Assembly: GCA_015059155.1 (NCBI GenBank)
Contig: SVAX01000007.1
Span: 1,298 to 55,290 of the forward strand
Direction of reading: 5' to 3'
Length of the DNA stretch: 53,993 nt
Source of the DNA: Bacillota bacterium
GTDB taxonomy: Bacteria; Bacillota_I; Bacilli_A; RF39; UBA660
The notes below the pieces were generated by a model. The model had not been told where the DNA came from. It was given only the letters and a program-made list of their open reading frames with translations, and ran no database searches. The position numbers were made by a program, and so were the translations under genes. Shown in pieces: positions 45,705 to 53,958 of this stretch (the first letter of the stretch is position 1; each line of letters starts with the position of its first letter).

Positions 45705-45710
45705 TATACT
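45705..45710 (+). promoter_or_regulatory. Possible -10 before sortase gene
   Basis: TATACT about 25 bp before the GGAGA ribosome binding site; no clear -35. The 148 bp between the two genes show no clear terminator. Confidence 0.3.
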
Positions 45711-45747
45711 AATCTTTGATAATGCTTTAGAAATCGGAGAATTATTT

Positions 45748-46428
45748 ATGTTTAAAAAAATAAAAATAAAGAATAGTACGATTCTATTAATGGGAATAAT
45801 ACTTATATTAATGGGAATATGTGTTGTTTTTGTGGAACATTTCAATAAAAGAAAGAATGAAGCTTTTTCTGAAATGAATATATTGCTTTATGAAAGTGAA
45901 ACTCCAAGCAGTATAGAATCAGAAGAGGAAATAGACTTAGATAGTAATTTAGAAGAGGATATAGACTCTCCCGAGGAAGATACTGAACCTTCTTTAGAAA
46001 ATAATGACTCTTCACAAGAGGAGATTAAATATAATTATATTGGTCTATTAGAGATTCCTAAAATAAATTTAAAAAGAGGTTTTTTGGATTTAAATTCTAG
46101 ATATAACAAGGTAAATTATAATATAACAGTTATAAATGGATCTACATTTCCAAACGAGGAAAATAATAATTTAATATTAGCTGCTCATTCTGGAAATTGT
46201 TCTGTATGTTTCTTTGATAAATTATTTAATTTGTCAAAGGATGATAAAGCTTATATACATTATAATAATGTTAAATATACATACAAATTAGTTAATACAT
46301 ATGAAGTTGAAAAAGATGGAACGGTTGCTATTTATAGAGATTATGAAAAAAATGTTTTAACTCTTATAACATGTACAAAATATAGTGATACTAAGCAAAC
46401 TGTTTTTATATTTGAATTAGATAAATAA
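45748..46428 (+). CDS. Sortase family protein lacking the usual catalytic arginine
   Basis: 226 residues: N-terminal membrane helix (about 9-29), an acidic Glu/Asp/Ser linker (about 45-95), and a sortase beta-barrel. YIGLLEIPKINLKRG is the entry strand, LAAHSGNC holds the catalytic His, and VLTLITCTKYSD the catalytic Cys. The conserved Arg, expected two residues before the last strand, is Gln here (TKQTVFIF). A neighbouring Lys might substitute. ATG 45748 follows GGAGA. No LPXTG protein is in the window. It precedes a polytopic membrane protein at 13 bp. Confidence 0.85.
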   Translation: MFKKIKIKNSTILLMGIILILMGICVVFVEHFNKRKNEAFSEMNILLYESETPSSIESEEEIDLDSNLEEDIDSPEEDTEPSLENNDSSQEEIKYNYIGLLEIPKINLKRGFLDLNSRYNKVNYNITVINGSTFPNEENNNLILAAHSGNCSVCFFDKLFNLSKDDKAYIHYNNVKYTYKLVNTYEVEKDGTVAIYRDYEKNVLTLITCTKYSDTKQTVFIFELDK

Positions 46429-46441
46429 AAGAGGTGATTAT

Positions 46442-47059
46442 ATGAATGATTTTTCATTAGTAGAGAAAATTAAATTATTAGTGAATATCATTGTATCTTC
46501 GCCCCTTTTTCTATTTTGTTTTATGATAGGTATTGCAGTATTAATATTGTTTATAATATGCGTTAAGAAGGAAAAAAAAGTTAATAAATGGATATTTATA
46601 GCTATTTGGACAATACTTGGAATAGTGCTTGTAATAAATTATAATTCTATAGTATTAGAATTGATTGATAAATTATTTGATGCTTTATTCATGGCTTTGT
46701 ATTTCCCTAATATAACAGTATATTTTATTATTTTATTTATATCAAACTTATTTTTTATTTATTCATTAATCGGTAGACGTATAAATAAAAAACACAAAAT
46801 AATTAACTTTATTAATGCTTTGATAATAAATTTATTTTTAATATTAATAATAGATATAGTTAAATCTAATAGTATAAATATATATAATGAATTATCTATA
46901 TATACTAATTCTAATCTATTAGTTTTAATGCAGCTAAATTCATCTATTTTTACATCTTGGATATTAATAAGTTTATTAGTTTCTGCTCATGAAAAGTTAA
47001 AAAAATACGATGAAAAAGAATTACCTGAGATGCCAGAAATAGTTTTTGAAGATGTTTGA
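46442..47059 (+). CDS. Polytopic membrane protein of unknown function
   Basis: 205 residues with about five hydrophobic segments (roughly 17-40, 48-67, 75-105, 118-140 and 160-182) and a short charged C-terminus (EKELPEMPEIVFEDV). Good ribosome binding site (AGAGGTG) and tight spacing to the sortase gene, so the two are co-transcribed. Not a recognised family. Confidence 0.65.
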   Translation: MNDFSLVEKIKLLVNIIVSSPLFLFCFMIGIAVLILFIICVKKEKKVNKWIFIAIWTILGIVLVINYNSIVLELIDKLFDALFMALYFPNITVYFIILFISNLFFIYSLIGRRINKKHKIINFINALIINLFLILIIDIVKSNSINIYNELSIYTNSNLLVLMQLNSSIFTSWILISLLVSAHEKLKKYDEKELPEMPEIVFEDV

Positions 47060-47088
47060 GTGAATTTTATTCACTTTTTCTTTTTTTG
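47059..47088 (+). terminator. Terminator after the sortase operon
   Basis: AGTGAAT/ATTCACT stem overlapping the stop codon, 3-nt loop, then T-rich run. Confidence 0.75.
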
Positions 47089-47097
47089 TGCTATAAT
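47089..47097 (+). promoter_or_regulatory. Extended -10 promoter of the 47116 gene
   Basis: TGCTATAAT directly after the terminator T-run. Confidence 0.6.
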
Positions 47098-47115
47098 ATT
47101 TAGAAAGGTGATTTC

Positions 47116-47385
47116 ATGATTATTGATGAATTTAACTTAAATCTTGATGAAGTTGTTGGTAAAGAAAAAAGTTTTATGAAAAAGTATAATAATATTTATA
47201 TTTCAGAAGAGCAAATAGAAATATTAAAAAAATATAATATTAATATAGATAAATATGTTAACTTAAATGAACTTATATATGATATTGAAGAATGTTTAAA
47301 TGATTCTTATGAAGAATTAGTTGATTTAGAGTGGGTATCACAAACTTTATCAGAATATAATTATTATAATAATACAAATAAATAG
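47116..47385 (+). CDS. Small acidic protein of unknown function
   Basis: 89 residues, acidic, helical, no membrane segment; C-terminal half rich in Tyr, Asn and Glu. Ribosome binding site AAAGGTG fits ATG 47116. It ends 14 bp before the ClpX-like gene, so the two are probably co-transcribed, which suggests an adaptor or partner; this is only inference. No family recognised. Confidence 0.6.
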   Translation: MIIDEFNLNLDEVVGKEKSFMKKYNNIYISEEQIEILKKYNINIDKYVNLNELIYDIEECLNDSYEELVDLEWVSQTLSEYNYYNNTNK

Positions 47386-47399
47386 TTTTGGGGGATATT

Positions 47400-48986
47400 A
47401 TGGATTATGCAGTACAATTACAAAAAATAAGTTTAGGTGATGATAGGTGGGTTTTTAATACTATTGGATTAATAAGAGGTAAATATATCGAAGAAACAAA
47501 TTCTTTTTTAGATGAATTTGGGTATGAGTATTTTTTAATAGAAAATAGTATGTATGCAGATCGTTGCTTTTGTTCTTATACAAATATGGATGAATTAAGG
47601 AAAGATTATGGTGAAGATCTTTCTGAACAGGAAATATTAGAAAATTATTTAGATGAACATCTACAATCATTTTATTTAGGATATTATGATTTTGTTGATT
47701 ACATAATTAAAGTTGTCGAAATTAGTTTTTCAGAGATAGAAAAAGCTGTTTTAAATTTAGATAACATTGAAAAAGAAGAAACTCAAATAGATATTACTAA
47801 TAATGAAAAATTCGTATTTAGTTTAGAGGCATTAAAGGAACTTAAAGAATGTAAAAGTGTTGATGAATTTAGAGCTTATATTGAAAAATTAATAGAAGCA
47901 GGACAATATATTAAAGATACATTTGATCAAAATGTTCAAAGTAATGAAAATCGACTTGAAAATAAAGAAGAAGAAAATAAACCTAAATTAAAATTATATA
48001 AAGAAAACTCAAATAAATTTAATTTGGCTAAATTAAGAAAAAATGTTTTAGCTAATATAGTAGGACAGGATGAGGCTGTTTATGATTTAACACGTGCTAT
48101 AGCTATAAATCAAACTTCAAAAAATTATAGAAATAAGTCACATATTTTAATAACTGGTCCAAGTGGTACAGGTAAAACAGAAATGGTAAATGTGGTTTCT
48201 AAAGAGTTAGATTTACCTATATTTAAAGCAAATGCTCCTGATTATACAAAGGCTGGTTATTATGGGAAAGAAGTGCCTACAATGCTTATTGGACTTTTGG
48301 ATGCAGCAAATGGAGATTTAGAAAAAGCTCAAAATGGGATTCTTGTAATAGACGAAGTGGATAAATTAGTAACTTATCAAAATGATAAAGGTTTTGGTAA
48401 AGGTGTAATACATGAAATGTTAAAGATTCTGGATAGAGATGTTATTGAAGTAGATGTAGAAAAAGGAAGAAATAATAAAATGATGTTTGATACATCTAAC
48501 TTAACAGTAATATTAATGGGTTCTTTCGATGAATTATATGAACAAAAGAAACAAACTAAGAAAAATACTATTGGATTTGGAACAGTAGAAGAAAAAGAAG
48601 AACCTAAAGCAAGATTAGATGAAGATGATTTTATAGGTTGGATGGGACCAGAATTTATTGGTAGAGTAGGAACCATAACTTGTACAGATGAATTATCTTA
48701 TAAAACTATATTAAAAATATTGAAAGAATCAAAACTTAGTCAATTGAAAATAGCTGAACAAGATTTAGCTGAAAGAGGTATAAAGCTTAAGGTTACGTCT
48801 GGTTATTTAAATGAAATAATAAAAAAAGGATATAGTAAAAAATTAGGTGTTCGTAAACTAAATAAAGAAGTAAAAAAGAGCTTAAATTGTGCTTACGATG
48901 AAATACTTACTAATCCTAAAGTTAAATCGATTAAATTAACTAAAAAGACTGCTTTAGATAATAAAGAATATTGTGTTGAATATTAA
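47400..48986 (+). CDS. ClpX-like AAA+ unfoldase with an unfamiliar N-terminal region
   Basis: 529 residues. Residues ~210-525 are a ClpX-type AAA+ domain: Walker A TGPSGTGKTEM, aromatic pore loop AGYYGKEV, Walker B GILVIDEVDK, the IGFG loop (KNTIGFGTV) that docks ClpX on ClpP, Arg-finger region PEFIGRVGTI, and a C-terminal small domain ending in a ClpX-like helix (LGVRKLNKEVKKSL). In place of the ClpX zinc finger is a ~200-residue acidic region of unknown fold. ATG 47400 follows GGGGG. Likely a ClpP partner with its own substrates. Confidence 0.8.
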   Translation: MDYAVQLQKISLGDDRWVFNTIGLIRGKYIEETNSFLDEFGYEYFLIENSMYADRCFCSYTNMDELRKDYGEDLSEQEILENYLDEHLQSFYLGYYDFVDYIIKVVEISFSEIEKAVLNLDNIEKEETQIDITNNEKFVFSLEALKELKECKSVDEFRAYIEKLIEAGQYIKDTFDQNVQSNENRLENKEEENKPKLKLYKENSNKFNLAKLRKNVLANIVGQDEAVYDLTRAIAINQTSKNYRNKSHILITGPSGTGKTEMVNVVSKELDLPIFKANAPDYTKAGYYGKEVPTMLIGLLDAANGDLEKAQNGILVIDEVDKLVTYQNDKGFGKGVIHEMLKILDRDVIEVDVEKGRNNKMMFDTSNLTVILMGSFDELYEQKKQTKKNTIGFGTVEEKEEPKARLDEDDFIGWMGPEFIGRVGTITCTDELSYKTILKILKESKLSQLKIAEQDLAERGIKLKVTSGYLNEIIKKGYSKKLGVRKLNKEVKKSLNCAYDEILTNPKVKSIKLTKKTALDNKEYCVEY

Positions 48987-49003
48987 AACACAATATTTTT
49001 TTT
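48967..49003 (+). terminator. Terminator of the ClpX-like gene
   Basis: AATATTGTGTT/AACACAATATT stem spanning the stop codon, then eight T's. Confidence 0.85.
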
Positions 49004-49055
49004 GGTAAAAAAGGAAAAAGTGAAGTTTTGTGGAATGATATATATAGGAGGGTAT

Positions 49056-50582
49056 ATGGACTATATAGATAATACACAAAGAAAATTAGGAAGAATAAAA
49101 ATAAATAGATTAAATAAAAAATATATAAAAAGGGAACTAATAGAGAGTGATAATATATTATCCAATATAAATGGATATTCTTTAGATAAAGAACAAAGAA
49201 TAGCTGTTATAACGAATGAATGCGCTAATTTAATAGTTGCCGGTGCTGGTAGTGGTAAGAGTCTTACTATGATAGGTAAAATAAGATATTTAATAGAAAG
49301 AAAAGGAATAAAAGAAGATGAAATACTGTGTATATCTTTTACTAGAGATGCATCACAAAATTTAGAAAAAAACATAAAAAAGAATTATAGCTATAATATA
49401 AAGGTATATACTTTTCATGCACTCGCTTTAGAATTTTTAAAGAATAATAAATATAAGATAGCTAGTGAAGATATTTTAAGATATATAATAGATGAGTATT
49501 TTTATTTTATTATGTATGATAATGATATAAAACTAAGAGTAAAGAAAATATTAAATAAAATAGATATGCCTTATAAAGCTATATTAAAATCTAAAGAATT
49601 AGAGAATTTAAAAAGATTAATAATTACTTTTATAAATTTATTCAAAACTAATAACTATAATATATCTTATTTTCTTAAAATAAAGGGCAATAAAGACATT
49701 TTAAGGATAATAATAGATATTTATATTTTATACGAAGAAGAGCTTAATAGTACCAATAAAATAGATTTTAATGATATGATTGTACTTGCTACTACCTATG
49801 TTAAAAATAATAATATAAAAAATTATAAATATATTATAGTAGATGAATATCAAGATACTTCTTATATAAGATATTTATTTTTAAAAGAGATAATAAATAA
49901 AACAAAAGCTAAAATAATATGTGTTGGAGATGATTATCAGTCAATTTATAGATTTAATGGATGTAATTTAAATATGTTTTTAAATTTTAAGAAATATTTT
50001 GGATATACGAAAGTATTAAAAATAAATAATACTTATAGGAATAGTCAAGAATTAATTAATGTTGCTGGTAAATTTATAATGAAGAATAAAAGACAATTAT
50101 ATAAAAAATTAAGAAGCAATAAAAGAATAGATAAGCCTATAAAGATAATGTATGGTAATGATTTAAAAAGATTATTAGATAAAGTAATAGAAAAGCATAA
50201 AAATATATTAATACTTGGTAGAAATAATTTCGATATAAATAAATATTTTAAATTAGATAAGGGCAATCACATAAACTATAATGGAATTAATATAAAATAT
50301 TTAACTATACATGCTTCTAAAGGATTAGAAGAAGAGTGTGTTATAATTATTAATTTAAAAGATGATATACTTGGTATTCCTAATAAAATAAAGGATGATG
50401 ATATATTAAAATGTTTTAACGGTAATAAAGATATTTACCCATATGAAGAAGAAAGAAGATTGTTTTATGTAGGATTAACCCGTACTAAGAGTGATGTATA
50501 TCTTCTAGTAGATAAGAAGAATCCTTCTATATTTGTTAAAGAACTCATAAAGGATAGTAGTAAATATATAGAATACATTTAG
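49056..50582 (+). CDS. Small UvrD/Rep-type superfamily 1 helicase
   Basis: 508 residues, against ~700 for PcrA/UvrD. Motifs: DKEQRIAVI (Q), AGAGSGKSLTM (I), CISFTRDAS (Ia), IIVDEYQDTS (II), VGDDYQSIYRFNG (III), HASKGLEEECVIII (V) and EERRLFYVGLTRT (VI). The 1B/2B subdomains are reduced. A 3'-5' DNA helicase in repair or plasmid/phage-type roles. ATG 49056 follows AGGAGGG; the ORF-track start is in the upstream terminator. Very rich in Ile, Lys and Asn, even for this genome. Confidence 0.9.
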   Translation: MDYIDNTQRKLGRIKINRLNKKYIKRELIESDNILSNINGYSLDKEQRIAVITNECANLIVAGAGSGKSLTMIGKIRYLIERKGIKEDEILCISFTRDASQNLEKNIKKNYSYNIKVYTFHALALEFLKNNKYKIASEDILRYIIDEYFYFIMYDNDIKLRVKKILNKIDMPYKAILKSKELENLKRLIITFINLFKTNNYNISYFLKIKGNKDILRIIIDIYILYEEELNSTNKIDFNDMIVLATTYVKNNNIKNYKYIIVDEYQDTSYIRYLFLKEIINKTKAKIICVGDDYQSIYRFNGCNLNMFLNFKKYFGYTKVLKINNTYRNSQELINVAGKFIMKNKRQLYKKLRSNKRIDKPIKIMYGNDLKRLLDKVIEKHKNILILGRNNFDINKYFKLDKGNHINYNGINIKYLTIHASKGLEEECVIIINLKDDILGIPNKIKDDDILKCFNGNKDIYPYEEERRLFYVGLTRTKSDVYLLVDKKNPSIFVKELIKDSSKYIEYI

Positions 50583-50668
50583 TTTACAATTATTGGAAAA
50601 ACTTGTTGATTTTTGTCAAATATTACCTATGTATTAATAAATATTGATTTGTTAAGATTATGTTTAAT

Positions 50669-50698
50669 TTGACATTGATAGTTTAACTATGATATGAT
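50669..50698 (+). promoter_or_regulatory. SigA promoter of the glucosaminidase gene
   Basis: TTGACA, 18-bp spacer, extended TGA-TATGAT. Confidence 0.75.
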
Positions 50699-50733
50699 AG
50701 AAGTGCTTTTCCAAAAAAAGAAGAGGTGTTAAT

Positions 50734-51336
50734 GTGAAAGCAAAAATTCGATCCATAGAGAAAGTACTATTATCTATGGTAGTAATATTAAATGTGTATT
50801 TAGTTTATTTAAATATAAGTTCTAATGAGTATAATACAACTAATGAAACTAGATCAACTGCTAATTATATAGAAGTGATAGAAAAAGAAGAAACAGTTCA
50901 AGAAGAAGTCGTAAAAGAAGAAGAACCAATTGTTTATGATGGTAAAACTTTAAATGAATTATCAGAAACATTAAATAAATCATTATACTCTACAATAGAG
51001 GGAAAAGGATATTTAATTGCTTCTTATTCATTAGAAAAGGGTGTAGATCCTTATATGGCTACAGCTATTATATTACACGAAACAGGTTGTAAATGGGGAT
51101 GTAGTCGTTTAGTTCGTGAGTGTAATAATGTTGGAGGTCAAAAAGGTAAAGGTTGTGGAAGTTACAGTTACTTTAATTCACTTGATGAAGGTATTAAGGC
51201 TTTTATAGATAATTTAGAAAGAAACTATGTTAGTCATGGATTAACTACTCCAGAAAAAATAAATCCTAAATATGCAGAAGATCCAAATTGGGCAAAAAAT
51301 GTTAATAAATATATTGAAAATATAAAGGCACAGTAG
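50734..51336 (+). CDS. Membrane-anchored glucosaminidase-type murein hydrolase
   Basis: 200 residues, GTG start after AGAGGTG. N-terminal helix (about 10-28) as signal anchor, an Glu-rich linker, and a lysozyme-fold domain with the likely catalytic Glu in AIILHETGCKWGCS, followed by ECNNVGGQKGKGCGSY and FNSLDEGIKAFIDNL, as in LytD/FlgJ-type glucosaminidases. Extra cysteines (four in the domain) may make disulfides. It has its own promoter and terminator. Confidence 0.83.
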   Translation: MKAKIRSIEKVLLSMVVILNVYLVYLNISSNEYNTTNETRSTANYIEVIEKEETVQEEVVKEEEPIVYDGKTLNELSETLNKSLYSTIEGKGYLIASYSLEKGVDPYMATAIILHETGCKWGCSRLVRECNNVGGQKGKGCGSYSYFNSLDEGIKAFIDNLERNYVSHGLTTPEKINPKYAEDPNWAKNVNKYIENIKAQ

Positions 51337-51356
51337 AAAGTGCCTTTTTTTGTTGA
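51323..51356 (+). terminator. Terminator of the glucosaminidase gene
   Basis: AAGGCAC/GTGCCTT stem beginning inside the last codons, then seven T's. Confidence 0.85.
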
Positions 51357-51470
51357 TAAATGTCTGAAATAGTGGAAATAGATGACTAAATTTTATTAGA
51401 TAACGTAAAAACTATATTTATTTTGATTTTAAACATATAAATTGGAGTTTTAAACAAAAAATATTTATAA

Positions 51471-51629
51471 TTTATTTACTTATTTTATAATAAATGTTTA
51501 AATGGAACTTTAGATATTGAAGAAAAAATAAAAGAAGATAAAGATATACATAAAGTAATACCTACGACAGACGAAGATGTAGAAATGTTAATGAAAAAAA
51601 TGACTGAAGATTTACAAAAAGATAATTAA
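51471..51629 (+). pseudogene. Possible gene remnant, no start codon
   Basis: In the 405-bp stretch 51337-51740 only this looks coding. The frame reads LNGTLDIEEKIKEDKDIHKV and on to a stop at 51627, with protein-like Glu/Lys/Asp composition and its own terminator after it, but no ATG/GTG/TTG with a ribosome binding site precedes it (first ATG is near the end). It looks like the 3' end of a lost gene. The rest (51357-51470) is AT-rich with nothing recognisable. Confidence 0.35.
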
Positions 51630-51643
51630 TGAATATAATTGAT

Positions 51644-51673
51644 AAAGATACAATAAAATGTGTCTTTTTTTAT
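51644..51673 (+). terminator. Terminator after the remnant
   Basis: AAAGATACA/TGTGTCTTT stem (one G-U) plus T-run. Confidence 0.7.
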
Positions 51674-51740
51674 TATATTCTTGACTCAATAGAAGATATG
51701 TGATATTTTTTTTATAGATAATGATTATAGGAGAGATAAT

Positions 51741-52004
51741 ATGTCAGAAGAAATGATTGAATTATATAAAAAATTAAGCAAAAACGAAAAGCGAAATGAA
51801 TTTAGTTCTTTATTTGTTAAAATAGATAAATTGTTAGATGAATTATTAACTAAAATGAATTTGCCTAAAACAACTCATTCAAAAAATTATGATAAATTTA
51901 AAGATAGTAACAAGAGTGAAGAAGAAATACTTTTATTCTTTTATGAGGATTTGTGGAATATAAAAGATAAAGTTTTAATGCTTTTAATCTCTGAAAATAA
52001 GTAA
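51741..52004 (+). CDS. Small charged protein of unknown function
   Basis: 87 residues, helical, rich in Lys, Glu, Leu and Asn; no membrane segment. Ribosome binding site AGGAGAG. It ends 14 bp before the 52019 gene and probably shares its transcript. No family recognised. Confidence 0.55.
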   Translation: MSEEMIELYKKLSKNEKRNEFSSLFVKIDKLLDELLTKMNLPKTTHSKNYDKFKDSNKSEEEILLFFYEDLWNIKDKVLMLLISENK

Positions 52005-52018
52005 GAAAAGGTGATAAT

Positions 52019-52954
52019 ATGAATGAAAGCCAATTAATTAATCAAGGAATAAGTTATGAACTAATGAAAATGATGGAACAGCATGCAAAACAGTATGATT
52101 ATGTTTCAGATAAAAAAGAGTTTTTGAAAAACGTTTCACCTTATGAGCAAAAAATTATTTTATTAAATTCTGCCAATCCTTATGAAGTTTTGAATTATTT
52201 AGATGAATTAGATATAAAAGCAACGAAAAGAATATTAAATGAATTAACATATGATGAAATTAAAAAAGTTTTAAATTTATTTAGTAGTGAAGATAAAAAG
52301 AAATTTTATACACATTATTCTGACCTATCGTTGGTTAATCAATTTATTGTTTATGATGAAAATGCTTCGGAATATATTGATGATTTAACATTTAATAGAA
52401 AAGTAGAACTTATAGATTCTTCAAATTCTAAAACTTTAGAGGCTACTTCTAAAGTATATGAAACTATGTCAGAAGAACAAAGAGAAATTGCGTCTGATCT
52501 TGTAACTGAATCAAGTGCTGTAAGTGCATTAAGTGTGGCTGAGACTCAAGTAGAAAATAGTTCATATCATGACGTTGCTGAAGATAATAATGATTTAGAA
52601 AATAATTATATAGAACCAATAGTAAGTGAAAAAATAGATGAAGAAATAAAAGATGAATTAGAAGAACAAGTAGAAGAAAAAATAGAAGTCCAAAAACGCC
52701 AAGAAAAAGAAGAACAAACGATAGAAATTAAACCTGAATTTAAAGAAAATGAGCAAGTAACTGAACAAAAAGAAACTGAAATAGTTTTAGAAGATGTAGA
52801 GAAAGTTGATAGCGAATTACAAACAATAGCTTTATTTCAACAAGCAAAGCAAAAAAGTGAAATTAACATGATTAATAAAATAACAAATGAATTAATTAAT
52901 ACTCAAGTAAAAGAGGAAGTGTTTGTTAATAACGAAAATCAAAAGTTTTTTTAG
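52019..52954 (+). CDS. Helical-repeat protein with acidic tail, unknown function
   Basis: 311 residues, cytoplasmic. Residues ~35-165 read as short antiparallel helical repeats (NPYEVLNYLDELDIKATKRI, LTYDEIKKVLNLFSSEDK) that resemble the alpha-solenoid of MgtE N-domains or FliG; this is a weak fold impression, not a family call. Residues ~175-275 are low-complexity Glu/Gln/Val-rich and probably disordered, followed by a final helix. Possibly a scaffold. A terminator overlaps its stop. Confidence 0.6.
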   Translation: MNESQLINQGISYELMKMMEQHAKQYDYVSDKKEFLKNVSPYEQKIILLNSANPYEVLNYLDELDIKATKRILNELTYDEIKKVLNLFSSEDKKKFYTHYSDLSLVNQFIVYDENASEYIDDLTFNRKVELIDSSNSKTLEATSKVYETMSEEQREIASDLVTESSAVSALSVAETQVENSSYHDVAEDNNDLENNYIEPIVSEKIDEEIKDELEEQVEEKIEVQKRQEKEEQTIEIKPEFKENEQVTEQKETEIVLEDVEKVDSELQTIALFQQAKQKSEINMINKITNELINTQVKEEVFVNNENQKFF

Positions 52955-52976
52955 ACACAAAAGTGTCTTTTTCTTT
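52953..52976 (+). terminator. Terminator of the 52019 gene
   Basis: AGACAC/GTGTCT stem with a 4-nt loop overlapping the stop, then T-run. Confidence 0.75.
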
Positions 52977-53020
52977 CATAAAAATATAAGTTGTCCATAT
53001 ATTGTAGTATGGAGGGAACT

Positions 53021-53890
53021 ATGTATAATGGACTAACTGATAATGACGTAATTGAAAGCAGAAAAAAATATGGAAGTAATGAACTAAAAAGAACAAAAAA
53101 AGATGGTTTCTTTAAATTATTAATAAGTACTTTAGGTGATCCTATAATAAAAATATTATTAATTGCTTTAGCTATAAAAACTGTCTTTTTATTTAAAAAT
53201 TTTGATTGGTATGAAACTATAGGTATAGTTATTGCTATATTATTCGCATCACTTATTTCTACTATATCTGAATATGGAAGTGAACAAGCCTTTGAAAAAT
53301 TACAACAAGAAGTAAGTAAGGTTTGTTGTAAGGTAATAAGAAATAGTAAAACACAAGAAATACCGGTAAGCGAAGTAGTAGTTGGAGATATAGTTAGTCT
53401 AGAGACAGGAGATAAGATACCTGCTGATGGATTAATAGTAAAAGGAAAGATTAGTGTAGATGAATCTAGTTTAAATGGAGAAACTAAAGAAGCTTACAAA
53501 GAATCTATAATTAATATGAATTTAGTTGATGACAAGAATAGAGTTTATAAAGGTAGTGTTGTTTATAGCAATACAGCTTTAATGAAAGTTACTGCTGTAG
53601 GAGAAAATACTTTTTATGGTAAAATTGCTTTAGAATTACAAGAAAAACAGCCAGAAACTCCTTTAAAAATTAGACTTAGAGAACTTGCTAAATTTATAAG
53701 TAAAATAGGTTATATAGGAGCAGTTTTAGTATTTTTTTCTTATTTATTTAAAGTAATAGTCATAAATAATAATTTTGATATTGTACTAATAAAACAAATG
53801 ATAACTAATTTTCCTATAATAACTGGCCATATTTTATATGCACTTACCCTTTGTGTAACTATAATTATTGTAGCTGTACCAGAAGAGTGA
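53021..53890 (+). pseudogene. Truncated P-type (Ca2+-type) ATPase, N-terminal third only
   Basis: 289 residues against ~850-900 for calcium-type P2 ATPases. Present: cation-ATPase N-terminus (YGSNELKR), membrane helices 1-2, A-domain with the dephosphorylation loop SLNGET (TGES-equivalent) and GDKIPADG, then helices 3-4 ending in VAVPEE where other members have the ion-binding VAVPEGLP. A stop follows at once; the P-domain DKTGT and everything after are absent, and a terminator comes 40 bp later. ATG 53021 follows GGAGGG. Probably a disrupted gene; a deliberate short protein cannot be excluded. Confidence 0.75.
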
Positions 53891-53932
53891 GTACCACAAT
53901 GATACAAATAACAATAACATTTCAACTAATAT

Positions 53933-53958
53933 AAGAGGATAAAACCTCTTTTTATTTT
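53933..53958 (+). terminator. Terminator after the truncated ATPase
   Basis: AAGAGG/CCTCTT stem with a 6-nt loop and T-rich tail. The bases from 53960 to the window end show nothing more. Confidence 0.65.

Noticed and set aside
38096-50582. A DGR reverse transcriptase or template repeat within the window
   Set aside because: I looked for an RT-type ORF (YxDD motif) and for a second copy of the GC-rich VR sequence near the surface gene and downstream; none is visible, so only a trans-acting DGR is possible.
53740-53925. Minus-strand ORF at the end of the ATPase fragment
   Set aside because: Antisense shadow of the membrane segments with no ribosome binding site or family resemblance.
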